This document shows, piece after piece, positions 23,888 to 35,760 of a stretch of 64,000 bases of DNA. Positions within the stretch are counted from its first letter, which is position 1; each line of letters starts with the position of its first letter. The stretch comes from Triglochin maritima. Its lineage: Eukaryota; Streptophyta; Magnoliopsida; Alismatales; Juncaginaceae. The notes beneath the pieces are model-generated. The model saw nothing but the letters and a program-made list of their open reading frames with translations, searched no databases and was not told where the DNA came from. The stretch is taken from NCBI GenBank assembly GCA_963682175.1, contig OY821772.1:46212925-46276924 (forward strand). Direction: 5' to 3'. A program made the position numbers and the translations under genes.

Positions 23888-26800
23888 CTACAAGTAGATT
23901 GCATAAGGTATAAATGCCAGTGCAGCTCTTAAACTTATACTGGAGATATAAACAAAAGTAGAGGCAGAAGTATCGTTGGAAGAATTCGTCGGAGGTGCCA
24001 ATGCCGTGCCATTTGAAAGGGTGACATTCTTCCCACCACTACGAACACAAGCCAAGAAAAATATGGTCATCATCGATATTCGATTTACTAAAGTGTTGAG
24101 TAACAAGTTTTAATTCCACTTCTCGGTGTTCAGTGCTATATTGAAACAGAGAAGCAATGCTTCTAAGGGTAAAACTGAAAGTTTTGGGAATATCAAATTA
24201 GAAGTATTTGAGATAATATGCATATTTAGAGGATAGCCGTGACCGTGAATGACAATCCATGCATGATACAACCAGGTAATCAAATTTGAGATATAACTTA
24301 AATAAATAAAAAAACCTTCCAGGGAATATGCATGAACCATGACCTGCATCAACACCAATTAACCAAAACGTTTAGAACAGATATACATTCACAAACTAAA
24401 CCCCAGAAAAAAAATTCAAACAAAACAGGGAAAGAACATTACTCAAGATGAAATTCAGAAGAGAAAAAAAGGAAAACACTCACTTGGGTCAGTGGTGGAA
24501 ACAAAAGCAACCCCATTGAAGTAACAACTCCCAGGAGATATCCCGGCCTTCTGATAATAAGCGTCGAAAGCATACGAAGCATGAGCTTCCACGTTATTCG
24601 GGTCGTAGCACGACTCGCCCTGCAAAATCTCCGAACAATCAACCCTCCCCGGCCCGCAGGCCCAATCCAACGCCGCCTGCAGCATCTTCTCATCCGCTCC
24701 GCTTTTCGCGACGCAAAACGTCTGGTTCGCAGTATCGTTGGCCAACACCACTCCTGACCCGCTCAGCTCCAGCGCGTAAACGGGCCGACCCGACCCGTAA
24801 AACAGGCCCCAGTTCCTCTCCGAGACAAGCCCCGGCTTCAAGTCTTCATTGTAAAGCTCGTATATGTAAGCCTTCATACCCACTCCGGAGTTCTTCGGCG
24901 TGCCAGTGGAATTAAGCACGTGGTGGATTAAATTACTGTTGTAGGTGTTTGCGTTTTGGACGGTGGCGTCGGGTTCGTTGGCGGCGCCTTTGGAGGGCCA
25001 GCCGGACTCGAGGACGACGATGGGGATGTTGGTGAAGTTGAGGTAGGACATGGCGAAGTAGGCGGCGTCGAGGACGGCGTCGAAGACGTTGGTGTAGTGG
25101 AGAAGGGTGTTGGAGTCGATGGCCTCTTTGTTGGGAGGAAGTGGTCGGAAGAGGGCGTAGTCGAGGTTTATGGCGCCGTCGGACTTCATGTAGTCGTAGT
25201 ATGGATATACGTTGAGCATTAGAGGGGAGTCAGTGGATTTTAGGAACTTAAGCATAGGGACCACCACTGGGTCCCACGACCGGTTGAAGAATGCCTACCA
25301 GGATGCAAACAAATAGTGTTAGAGAATAGTGCAAGGTTGGCTAATTTGGAAACTTTGTTACACTCTCGTTTCTAAATGGTTTTGAGTTTTATGTATCCAC
25401 TTTAATATTATATTAAAGTCTAAAAGACCTAACGATTTAACACATCCATCTAAAAGACCTAAAGACCTAAAAATTAATTTCGACCGCGTGTTGACAGAGT
25501 GTTAGAGAATAATCACACGTCGGTTAATTTGTAGTCTTTCCTAATTATTATCAATTGATTTTAAGTTGGATGCTCATACTTCAATAAACAAATATTAATT
25601 ATTTGAAAATACAGTTGTAATTTGTAAATGTAATATTGTTGACCATCTTTCACTTTTTGCCCATTTTTTGGGAGTTACTATTTGTCGTCGGAAACTACTT
25701 AAATCGTCTCAACAATTACCTTTTTGCCCTTAATAATTCATTTAATATCAATTTCGTCCAGTCTCTTAAAATAAGGTTTCTACCTACGTTTTCCTCATTT
25801 TCCCAGTACAAACACCACGAAAATGACTGACGAAGCGCCTGGATTCGGTGAAATAAGCCCAGGGAAAAACAATCGAGTCAGACGTCTCGGTAAAATGCCC
25901 CCATGATGGGGGGGGGGGGGGGGGGCTCTGCCTAAGACGCCCCGTCCTAAAAAAAATAAAAATAAAAATAAAAATAAAATCTTAAAATTATACGGTGTGT
26001 TCTCTCAAATTATTTGAGATTCCTTTACAAGTTTTCGGTGGTAACGAGTCAGATTACAATGGTTTTTTTACAAGTGACGAAGATTCAATTATTTTCCAGA
26101 TCCAACAATTTCAAGATCCAAATTCCCCGGTGGTAAAACTTTCCGACTTACAAATACCACCTCGACAGGTCGTTCGGGGGTCTCACTCCCCGGTGAGCGA
26201 GCGGCATTCCACCTCGCCGGTGAGGTGGCGGGTGGCGGGTGGCAAGGGGGCAGCGTCACTTGGAATTTTTTTGGATTTTGTAATTGTTGTATCTGGAAAT
26301 TTATGAATTTTCATCACTTGCAAAAACTCGTTGTAAGGTGAGATGTCGGACGGACGACCATTTTCTTCTCGGTATACCGAACATGTTCCATGCGGATGAC
26401 CGAGTTTCCATCGGTCCATCGTGATCGTAAAGGCAATAAGTTTTTGATCTTCCTGGAATCATTGGGTCGGTTTACCGACCTCTACCCGGTCATTCGAATA
26501 TTTATCCTCAGTAGCTTCGACATTTCTCTGGAAATCTCTATTCGGTGTACCGAAGGGGTATCATTCTTCTGAATATAGTAATTATTAACTTAATAATTAA
26601 TTAATTTAACAATTATCTAAATTTATAATCAATTATCTTTTTAATAATAATAAAAAAAATAGCGGGCGTCCGACGTAGCCGCCCCGCCCATGGGAGAGGC
26701 ATTTGGCTAAGACGCCCGCCCATGGAGGAGGGGTAAAACGCCCCCCATGGGGGAAACGTCTTAGCCAGACGCCGCCCCCTTGAGAGGGGCGGCTCCGGCG

Positions 26801-27865
26801 AACACCCGTTATTTTTTATTAAAAATATGTTAGATATTTTTTACCAGATTCGAGTACACTGGGGCGTCTGTTGGCTCATTACTGACCTCCAAAATATTAT
26901 TTTTTATGATTATGAGAGGAAGATGAAGAGAGATGTGTGATAGAATGGTGAAATGTCGCGTAAGAGTATAGATGAGAGAATGACAAAATGGTAATCTGTA
27001 CAGACGATTTAAGTAGTTTTCCGGCGATGAATAGCAGTTCAAATTTTTCCCATTTTTTCCTTTGAAAGTATATAAAATGTTTAAATTTAAACTGAAGTAA
27101 TTTATGGCAATGAATTCAATATCTGGATTTAGTTAATCCAAGACCGAGGTCTATCAACAACTATTTCTATCTCGGTTGAAAAATGTTATGTTGCTTAAGG
27201 TGAGAAATCTAGTACTTTGTATAATATATATTGTTGAGTATACTAGTTAATGTATGTATGTGGATTTAGTTGACTAACTAAATTAAATTACACACGCTAT
27301 TACGGTAAGCAATATTCCAATAATTAATATTGTCTTCACATTCATAGATAATATGAACTATGTGGATCGCAATCAATTTGCTTTTGACAAAGTACTACAA
27401 CGTTTAGGAGGTCTGTAAAACTTTATAAAAAAATCGTGCACATTTTCTTCATGTGTTTGGACTGTGGCAACACAGAAAATATTGGATTCCAACAGTTTTT
27501 TGCGTTGTTGGGTGATATGATATGTCGGAAATATATGCTTCCACACTTCCACCGACTAAACTAAACCATTCTTGTTGTGGTGGCTAGCAAAGAAAATTAA
27601 GCAATTCAACTACTCATCTATTTCCTATGTAATTCACTCAGACAAGTATGAAGAGAAACAACACAAAACAATGAAAAACATTGAATAGACATCATGTGGA
27701 TTTTAAGAACAAAAACACAGAGACAAGAGGAAGAAGCTAAGTTGCTTGTTGGGCAAATAGTTGAAAATTAAAGGCACAATTGGGTTTGGGAAAGATGGAG
27801 AGAGAGGACTGACCAGAGTCACCATAAGCAACTGAGATTGCCAATAGCAGGAGAAGCAAAGACAT
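23888..27865 (-). CDS. GH17 glucan endo-1,3-beta-glucosidase with CBM43 (X8) and GPI signal; catalytic exon 2 not found
   Basis: Exons found: 27865-27814 (signal peptide MSLLLLLLAISVAYGDS, phase 1), 25294-24484, a 28-nt microexon 24344-24317, and 24038-23888. The last three total 990 nt in one frame (330 codons with stop). They encode the C-terminal half of GH17 (FFNRSWDPVVVPMLKFL ... VVLESGWPSKG with the nucleophile Glu), a CBM43 domain with six cysteines (the sixth, HGSCIFPGS, from the microexon), an Asn/Ser/Thr-rich linker and a hydrophobic GPI-type tail (AALAFIPYAIYL). Family members degrade or remodel callose at the cell surface. The expected exon of about 465 nt coding the first half of the barrel, with the VGSE proton donor, is absent from 25295-27813. 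Exon 1 joined directly to 25294 would be out of frame. Probably a pseudogene or a gene reduced by TE insertion; an unspliced or misassembled exon remains possible. Confidence 0.8.
25672..27051. mobile_element. TIR element (MULE-like, non-autonomous) in the glucanase intron
   Basis: The left end (CTATTTGTCGTCGG ... CTACTTAAATCGTCT ... ATTACC, 25679-25725) is an inverted copy of the right end (about 26993-27036), matching over roughly 50 bp with few gaps. Flanks read attttttgg and attttttcc, compatible with a 9-bp target duplication but low in complexity. No transposase frame. Long TIRs and a 9-bp duplication fit Mutator-like elements. It occupies most of the gap where the glucanase catalytic exon would be expected. 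Confidence 0.55.
25880..26815. repeat. GC-rich nested repeats, G18 tract and CGGTNNACCG cluster
   Basis: Inside the TIR element: a G18 run (25908-25925), a copy of the GC-rich repeat seen at 11449 (26168-26255), several CGGT-NN-ACCG palindromes at 26340-26560, and at 26660-26810 repeated CTAAGACG(C) and CCCATGGG words in both orientations. This looks like smaller elements nested in one another; I could not set individual limits. Confidence 0.5.
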
Positions 27866-28787
27866 GGTGTCTCCTCAAGTGCAGAGGAGGTCCACCGAAG
27901 AAGATGACGAGAGTGGAGAGGAGAAAGGACACGAGTGCGAGAGGGACTTCCACCTTTATTTTTCCTGTGGAAACAATGGACCTTTTATTCCTCTTTTCCA
28001 AATCACGTTGTTACCCACTCCTGATAATTAACTACTATTTGGCTGCCAAGAGTTTACACTTTGTAGCGTATAAAAAGTGGAACTTTTTGCCTCTTCGTTT
28101 AATTGGAAAATCTACATTGCAAGTATGCCAATGTCTTGACACCACATGACATGACAAGAGGAAACGAGATTGCACAAAATGTTTACATGATTAAATACGG
28201 TTTTTTAATGTTTTATCAGATTAGTTATTATAATTTACGAAAAAATAAATGAAACGAAAAGACACAATAAAGTGACGAATTGGTTTAACATTTACACAAA
28301 AATGACATGTTTAACATATTTTGTATTCTATTAACATTTTTTTCTCTCACTTGGGAGTGATTATTTAAGGTATTTCACAGTACAAAAATATTAATATGTC
28401 ATAGTATTTAACCGTTGATATTCTTATAATGCGGGATGAAAGTTGATGAGATAAAAAATTACACGACACAAGACGATTGACATACTGACTCGCAAAATAG
28501 AAGTTGGGATATTTTAAATGGCATGCGTGGAAATTAATCAAGATGGTAGTTGCCCATGACCAGTGTTATGCAAAACAGGCGATTCATTCTACAATTCCCT
28601 CCCTCAACTTTCTTATTTATCATTCCCAAACATGAGTTTTGAAGTTTAAGGTTTTGAGTTTTCACTGGAGATACACATGAGGTTTGAGATCTGCAATTAA
28701 TCTCAAAAATATTTTAAATTTTAAAATCTGAAAACTTAAGCTATACAAACAAACCAAAAAGACCATCCTAATCTCACGTTCAAACCC

Positions 28788-28797
28788 ATATAAACCA
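28788..28797 (+). promoter_or_regulatory. TATA-like box of the 11-exon gene
   Basis: CATATAAACC lies about 70 bp before the ATG at 28863, a suitable spacing for a TATA box with a short leader. Confidence 0.4.
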
Positions 28798-28862
28798 CGC
28801 ATCAGTTACAAATCCAAACTCACTCTTCTCAAACAATAACAAACCCACCCCTCATAAAAACC

Positions 28863-31800
28863 ATGTCCCATATTTTCCCAAAGTACCCTCACCCAAACCT
28901 CAAAATAACTCAAAAAACCACTCCACTTTCCACATCCTTCGAAACCTCCCCCGCAAACTTGCCTAACCCCTCTCCTCCGCCACCGCCGGTCGCCGCCTTG
29001 ACGACCACTTTCCCGGCGAACTCCGCCTCTCCCGTGAATGCCGCCAAACTCCTCCGCCTCCAAACCGTTCTAGGGCAAAAAGGCGCCTTCTTTGGTGCGG
29101 GTATGGGTCCGTCGCGCGGCGAAGGTGCGGTGACCGCGAGGGTCAAGATCGAAGTGCAGGCGGACCTCGAGATCGATCTTCTCGACTACGTTCCGCTCGC
29201 CGATAGAAGGAAGGTTTTCCGACCCGGAACACGAATGTAAGCGTTAGGTTAAGTTAAAAATTTCTTGTTTAGGGTTTGGTTTTTATTTGGGGAAGTAATG
29301 CTCGGTTGTTTTCGTCGGGATTTGTAGGTTGGATGGTGGTTTGGCTGTGAAACATCTTTCCCCCCAACTTCTGAAGGTAAAAGTTATGAATTTTTACTGT
29401 AGAGTTTTTACCCTTTTTTGTTAATGGTACTGGAATTGTGTAACTCTCCTGAGAATTTGTTCCTCGTTCTTTTATGTTCCTATAGATCTCGAGTTTAGGT
29501 TTTATAAACAAAAAAATTAAATTTCCGTGTGATAATTTAGCAAATGTGGTGGTTTGCCTTTTGATTGAAGTGCTTCAATTCGGGACCTGGCAAGTGTCTG
29601 TTAGAGCCTCTTGAATGCTGTTTCATAACATTTTTGAGTGGCATTTGAAACAGGATGCTTTCGTACGAGACCTTGCTCTAGTTATGAAGCCCATGAGTTC
29701 ACTTTTCCCTCAGGACCATGCAGATGCTTGTAACTCTGGCAATGTTCAAATCTCTCATGATCAAACTTATAGTGTTGTGGTTACAGAGGGAAAGCAAGCT
29801 GAAGTTTTTGTTGTTTCCACTGCTGTTAATCCCGTCCAGTTGGGCAACTGTTCACAGCATCTGGGTAAAGAGAGGGACGCATCTAAATGCTGCAATCCGC
29901 TGCATGCTAGCTCAGGTTCAGTAGGTTCTGAAGCTTTTGGTTGTGATGTTGTGGAGAAAACATTGGACCGTAAAATGGAATCAACTGATGGTCCAAGTTC
30001 AAATCCCAATTCAAAATTTTTCATCAAGCTGATGCTTGAACCCACACTTTGTAATACAGTCGCATTAAGTTCAGAGGCCTTGTGCCCAACTAATATGAGC
30101 ATGGAGGACACTCCAAGAAAGCTTGGAAGTGACGTGAATCATTTTGCTACGATGAAGAAGCATAGAATGGGGGGACCTGATTTACATTTCATCCACTGCA
30201 GTGATAAACATACTCAGTTTTCCCACACAGGCAATATTTGCCCCCAGAAATCAAATCAGGGTGCTCAGCCTCAGGATGATGCCTGTGAAATTGCTAATAA
30301 TTTTCCAAACGATAGGACTGTCAGGTATATCTTTATAATGAATTTTATACTTTAAAATCATGGAAGTTTTTAGCAGAAGAGAGTTTTCACACTTTTGATT
30401 CCATTTTGTTGGTGGTGATTCTTCTTACTGCCAGAGAAGATATCGACATTGTACAGGTAATTTCATGCATCTCTTCCATCATTATTTTGGGGTAACAATC
30501 ATAGCTTCCATTTTCTGTGTAAGTAATGTATTTTATTATGGCAATCTAAATTTGACTAAGCAGTACTATATGATAATGTTTTCCTTTTCTGATTATAAAA
30601 GGTTCAAGGTGTCTGAATTGATCTATTTGTGATATAAAGAATTGATCTATTTGTGATATAAATGTCTTACATTCTTATTTAGGTATCTACTTTATTATAC
30701 ATAAACACTTGTATTACAGTTTGTATTTTTCAATTTTCTTTTGCTTCACGGAGAGACTATAGAAGTAACTCCATCGATCCACCTATCAATGACATCTTTC
30801 AATTAATTGAAATGTTGTTGACAAGCTAGTAGACAACTTCTCTCTTGACAAGGTTGCCTTAAGATATGGTGTCGTATAGGTATGACAAACTTTGTTAGTA
30901 TTGTAGAATTGTACGAGTTTTCATTTTGGCAGGAATACAAGAAAGAAACATTCCTTTTTTATCCAATTATATCTGTTCACCCCATGAAAAAAACATCTTT
31001 TGCATATTTCGGATTGCAATCTATCATTTTCGCCATGATATCTGACTTCAGATTCAGCTCCACTGTAGCTCTATTCTGAAATCCCAAACAAATTTGATTC
31101 AGGGTGTGTCTGGTAATGCACCGAGGTCATCATCCTCAGGAGGTTTTCTTAATATAAGTCAGATTTCACCGAGTGAATGTCATCGAAGTATCCCCTGCAC
31201 TGCACAAGGCCGTGCTGAGAGCAATATTGCATCTTCACATTTGGTATCAACTGATTCCGTTCTGTGGCAAGCGAAAGTTCGTCCGGATGATGATGGCCAA
31301 ATTCCAGAACCATTGCCCTTGACCAATGAAGATGGAATGAAAGAAGAATTAATGACAGAGTGTGCTGATGACGAGTTCTTGGGAGGAACTAATTTGAGAT
31401 GTATACGTTTTTCACTTGATTCATCATCTACCCAGGTCCAGAGCGATGGAAGTCATTTCCACAATAGGTGCTATGGTTTTTCCACTCCGCACGAGAATCA
31501 AGAGTTGAATGTCACAAGTTCTAATCAGACATCTATTGCTGGAATAAATGTGCCTGTTACAACTGTTTGTGACCAACCTTCCGTCATAGGTGACCTTCAG
31601 AAAGAAGTGAAGCTTGAACCATGTGAGTCAAGTGCTGAGCCTTGCCCCTCTGATGGAAAGGGTTATGCTCAGTTGTGCACACCATCTTCCGCTTTTCCAG
31701 AAAGAATCATTGTTGAAGATGATCCTACCACTGCTCAACATGTATCATCAAATGGAGGTTACTTAGATGTCTCTAGCAAAAATCTCGCCTCACAGGAAAG

Positions 31801-34307
31801 TATAGTAGTTGATAAGAGCCTACACCAGCCAATAGTTTCAGAAGTTAAGGCGGCAGTTCTTGGTAAGAAACGTGTGCAGTTTCTCTCAAACCACAGTGTC
31901 TCATGTTCATCCTTTTCAACTTCGAGCACTACTACAGTCAAGAATGAACCAGTAGATGAATGCTATGTTGAAGGTCTTCAAGTAAATTCTGCCAAATGTT
32001 TGAGCCTTTTGGGATCAATTTTTTTTGAAGAAACTGCCGGGACTGCATTTTGTTCATCAAATCTGCACCCTGAGCTAGGTAGTCACCAAGAGAGAATTCC
32101 TTCCCCAGGATTTGGTGAACATCCTCCTGTATCTGTCATGGAGCACAACAAAACCTGTCTTATCAGCAAGGAATCTGTAACCTGTTTATCATCTCTGCCT
32201 ACCTCTTCATTCACTATAAAAACGGAAGCATTCAATAGGCATCCTCTTGGGATTGTTCCAGAAAATGAGGATAGCTTATCATGTGGCAGTGCCTTCCCCT
32301 TATCCTTGAAGGCTGGTCCTCTGGATATTTTGAGAGAAAAAGTAAAGATGGAAGCTTTCCTAGAAGATTCTGATGTTCTGGATCATATATCATTGCAAGA
32401 AAGGATGAAAATTATTGTCTCTAGTAGTCTTTCTGAACCAAGTATCTGCATCAACCCAATTCGTTCCGAAAGAATAGCTTTTGATGGTCTCAGTTCAGCT
32501 CCCTTGACATCGTCAAACACTACACATAAACGAAGGAAGAAAAGGACTGCCACGTAAATACATGCATTTATCTTCATCCGAGGAGAACTTTTTTATTTGT
32601 ATTTTCTTTTTTACACTTGTTCTCATCAATGAAACCTTTGCAGGGATTCAATTGAAACAGCACTGGAAGAAGATGCTCCAGGACTTATACAGGTAAAGGA
32701 TGAACATTAGTTTATGAATTTTAGGTATGCCACTCTTGATTAAGCTGCAACATTCTGCACAATAGGTTTTAGTGGACAGTGGAATAAAACTTGAGGAGAT
32801 TAAGCTTTACGAAGGAGTTGGGGAAGATGACAACTTGGATCTTTCCACGAGCGAAGATAGCTTTGATGAATTCGAAAATGTTATCCTAAAGGTATCCTGC
32901 AAAGCCGGATCTCTTCGTTAAGCTTTTTGTGTATAAGATTGAGAATTTTATATACGCTTGTTGATTCATCTGTTTCTTGTTTTCCTGATTGTTTGTGCCA
33001 TGTTTTTTGGGCGTCATGCTTTTGTTTTTTCAAAGCATAGATAACAAAGATTCTATCTTGCTGCATATTTTTGAATTCTATGTTATTTTTTGTATTCGTG
33101 AATTTTTGTTGATATAATTCATTCTATATACACGCACAATGAGATTTTTCTCCTTATGAATTCTTTCAGCTATTCTCTGAGCGTCCCAGCTCATTGTTTA
33201 AGCTGGGCTCTTTACGAGATGAAAGGGGGTCAAAAACTGCTTACTGCTTGGCCTGTTTAGTATCACTTATTGAGCAGGCAAGGGTTAGACTGTTTTCTTT
33301 ATGGTATTAGTTTTGTGTTTCCTATTTGAATTCTAGGTTTAATCATTTTCTATATTCTTGTTTTAGACCCAGTATATGCAGCTGCGGAATTGTCCAGTTG
33401 AATGGGGTTGGTGTAGAGATCTCCTCTCATTCATTTTTGTTTTTGAAAAGCATAACAGGTGCAGCATATTTTGACTGTTCTGAGCTGTCATCATACATTA
33501 ATTGAATATCTCCTGAACTCATCTCTGCAAATTTCTCCTGTACAGGATTGTTCTGGAGCGTCCAGAATATGGATTTGCAACATACTTTTTTGAGCTTGTG
33601 CAGTCTTTGCCAATTGCATGGCAGGTTAAGCGTTTGGTGACAGTCATGAAGCTCACAAAATGCAGCAGGATCACACTTATTGAGAACAAATCGTTGGTGG
33701 TAATATTTTGAGCCTGTGAAAATTTTATATTGTGAAATAGCATAATAGAAATTTGAAATATTTAATTCAACATGATTATGATTTATGACAACCAATATAC
33801 TGTTGAACCTGCTGTTTTGGCACATAAATTTGTGAAAAAAAGAGTGAAATTATCATACTAGTATTTGATGTTGCTTTTCCTAGGCAATCATGTTTATACT
33901 TTATTTAGTACAGTAACACTGAACTTTGTAGATTTGGTGTGACTATTTCATCTTATGTCATGAATCATGATTCTTAAAAAGCTATACAATGATGTAGTGA
34001 ACTTTAATGCTATATGTTTGAGAAATTCAATTTGGTCTAGGTTGGTGAAGATTTGTCTGAGCGAGAAGCACGTGTCTTGGAAGAATATGGTTGGAGGCCA
34101 AACACTGGGTTAGGATCGCTGCTGAACTTCTGCGAAAGGGTTGTACATGACAAGAGAAAAGAGATGAGCAATTCAGAATGGAGGTCCAAAATAGGTAAGC
34201 TTCTCATAAATGGCTATGATAGCGGACGGACAGTGGTGCCTGATCTCCCAAAGAAGGTTGTTGAATATATTAGCATTCAAGACAAGCAAATCAAGTTGGA
34301 GACTTGA
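28863..34307 (+). CDS. Plant protein of unknown function, 11 exons, about 1122 residues
   Basis: I do not recognise a named family. Exons: 28863-29236, 29328-29376, 29654-30324, 30435-30456 (22 nt), 31103-32553, 32644-32692, 32766-32891, 33170-33283, 33367-33458, 33546-33699, 34041-34307. All introns are GT-AG, phases agree and the total of 3369 nt is divisible by three. The N-terminus is Pro/Ser-rich. Residues 365-855 are long, Ser-rich and apparently disordered, ending in a basic patch (HKRRKKRT) that could be a nuclear signal. The C-terminal 300 residues look folded and conserved (CLACLVSLIEQAR, VEWGWCRDLLSFIFVFEK, RIVLERPEYGFATYFFEL, EYGWRPNTGLGSLLNF). Several psi-K-x-E motifs (VKIE, VKLE, VKNE, IKTE, VKME, IKLE) match the SUMO consensus. 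A nuclear role is inference only. Donor 33697 versus 33700 is ambiguous by one codon. Confidence 0.8.
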
Positions 34308-34309
34308 CG

Positions 34310-35760
34310 GATAATTCACTGTTGTTGAGATCAGAATGTTGGTAACTTGGTATGGCTTTAAGCTACTTGTACAGGGCACCCTCAATCGATGAGTGGCCAG
34401 AATATAAGGCAATCCTAGACTCTAGTTTTTCTCAGTAGCCAGTCATTAACTTACGAAAATGGCCCTTTATTATTTGTATAATTTAAGTCACTGCTATATC
34501 TAAACTTTTGTTGATGTACAGATGTAGCGGTCTAATGACAGTTCCGATTTTGTGGTGATCCCTGGAGGTATTTTTCCTTGCGCTGTCCATTTTGAAGTCT
34601 TTAAGCTGTTTAAGTGCTAGTCGTATGGATGGTGTCCTCTCATGAAGGTTTAAACCATAAATAATCATGCCTGGGTTACATAATCATGCCTGGGTTTAAA
34701 CCATAAATAATCAATATCTCTTTTTGCAACGTCAGTTCATCCAATCCACCTAAAAAATCTCATTAACCACGCCCGTACTACCTTATCCTCCCTACATTCT
34801 ATCATGACTATGTTATTTGGAGATTAAACTTGAGTAAAATTTATAAAAAAATCACAAAATCAAAATAAATAAAAAATATTTTTTCAGAATTTTAAAAAAT
34901 AAAATAATTTAAAACGAATTAAAAAACATTTTTTATTCTAAATAAAAATTTAATTAAAAAAAAAAATCGAGCCAGAGCTCCCACCCAGGGCGCTAGGGCG
35001 TCAGCGGGGCCAACCCGTTAACGGGCACCCGCCAGGGCGCTCGGACGTTGGGTACCCGTTAAGGGGATCTTAATTCATCAATTTAGTTTTAACAATGTGC
35101 TCGTGATGGGAAGGAATTACCCAGTGCTTGTGCTTATGCTTTACATAGTTCAGCTTGGGGTTTCAAACTTTCAATGCTAAAGAAGCTAGGAATCAAAGAG
35201 TGCTTTAAAAATATTTTGTTGGACATTGTTGTTTCGATTTTGTTGGACATTGTTAGTGGTCGATTTGAAAAATGTCCTAGAGATGTAGGAGTGAGGGACT
35301 GGTGATGCTCCACTTGATACGATTGAACAGACTTAATCTTGTGTTCAAAATGAGTTCGCTTCCACTTATCTTGAATATTCATTCGAACTTTACAAACTTA
35401 TTAGAGCTTTCTCATGTCTTGTTCCACACATCGATATGATGATATGCTTTAGTGCAGAGAAATATATACAAGAATCCCATCCATAATCTTCCATATTACT
35501 AATTTTACCGAATGTTCTTTACTTATTCTGCTGATGTTATATTTTTGTAGTTGCATCTCAAAAGATGTGGTCAAATCTCGATTCTCCGGGGGAAAATCAA
35601 AACATCAAATTCAAACCACAGAATAATAATCTATGTATTCAATCGCACTGGTTGTCCCATTCAAACTACCACTACATTAAATAACTATTCAGAAATCAAA
35701 CGCTATAGATCACTAGAAAGAAAGAAAAAACACAGAAAACCAAATATGATCCCCCCGTGC
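34310..35760. other. Intergenic, 3' flanks of two convergent genes
   Basis: Holds the 3' flanks of the 11-exon gene and the lipid-transfer gene. At 34648-34710 two short words (ATAATCATGCCTGGGTT and TAAACCATAAATAATCA) are each duplicated. At 34975-35080 a GC-rich patch (GTTAACGGGCACCC and ACCCGTTAAGGGG) after an A/T-rich run resembles a decayed Harbinger-type terminus. No gene seen. Confidence 0.45.
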
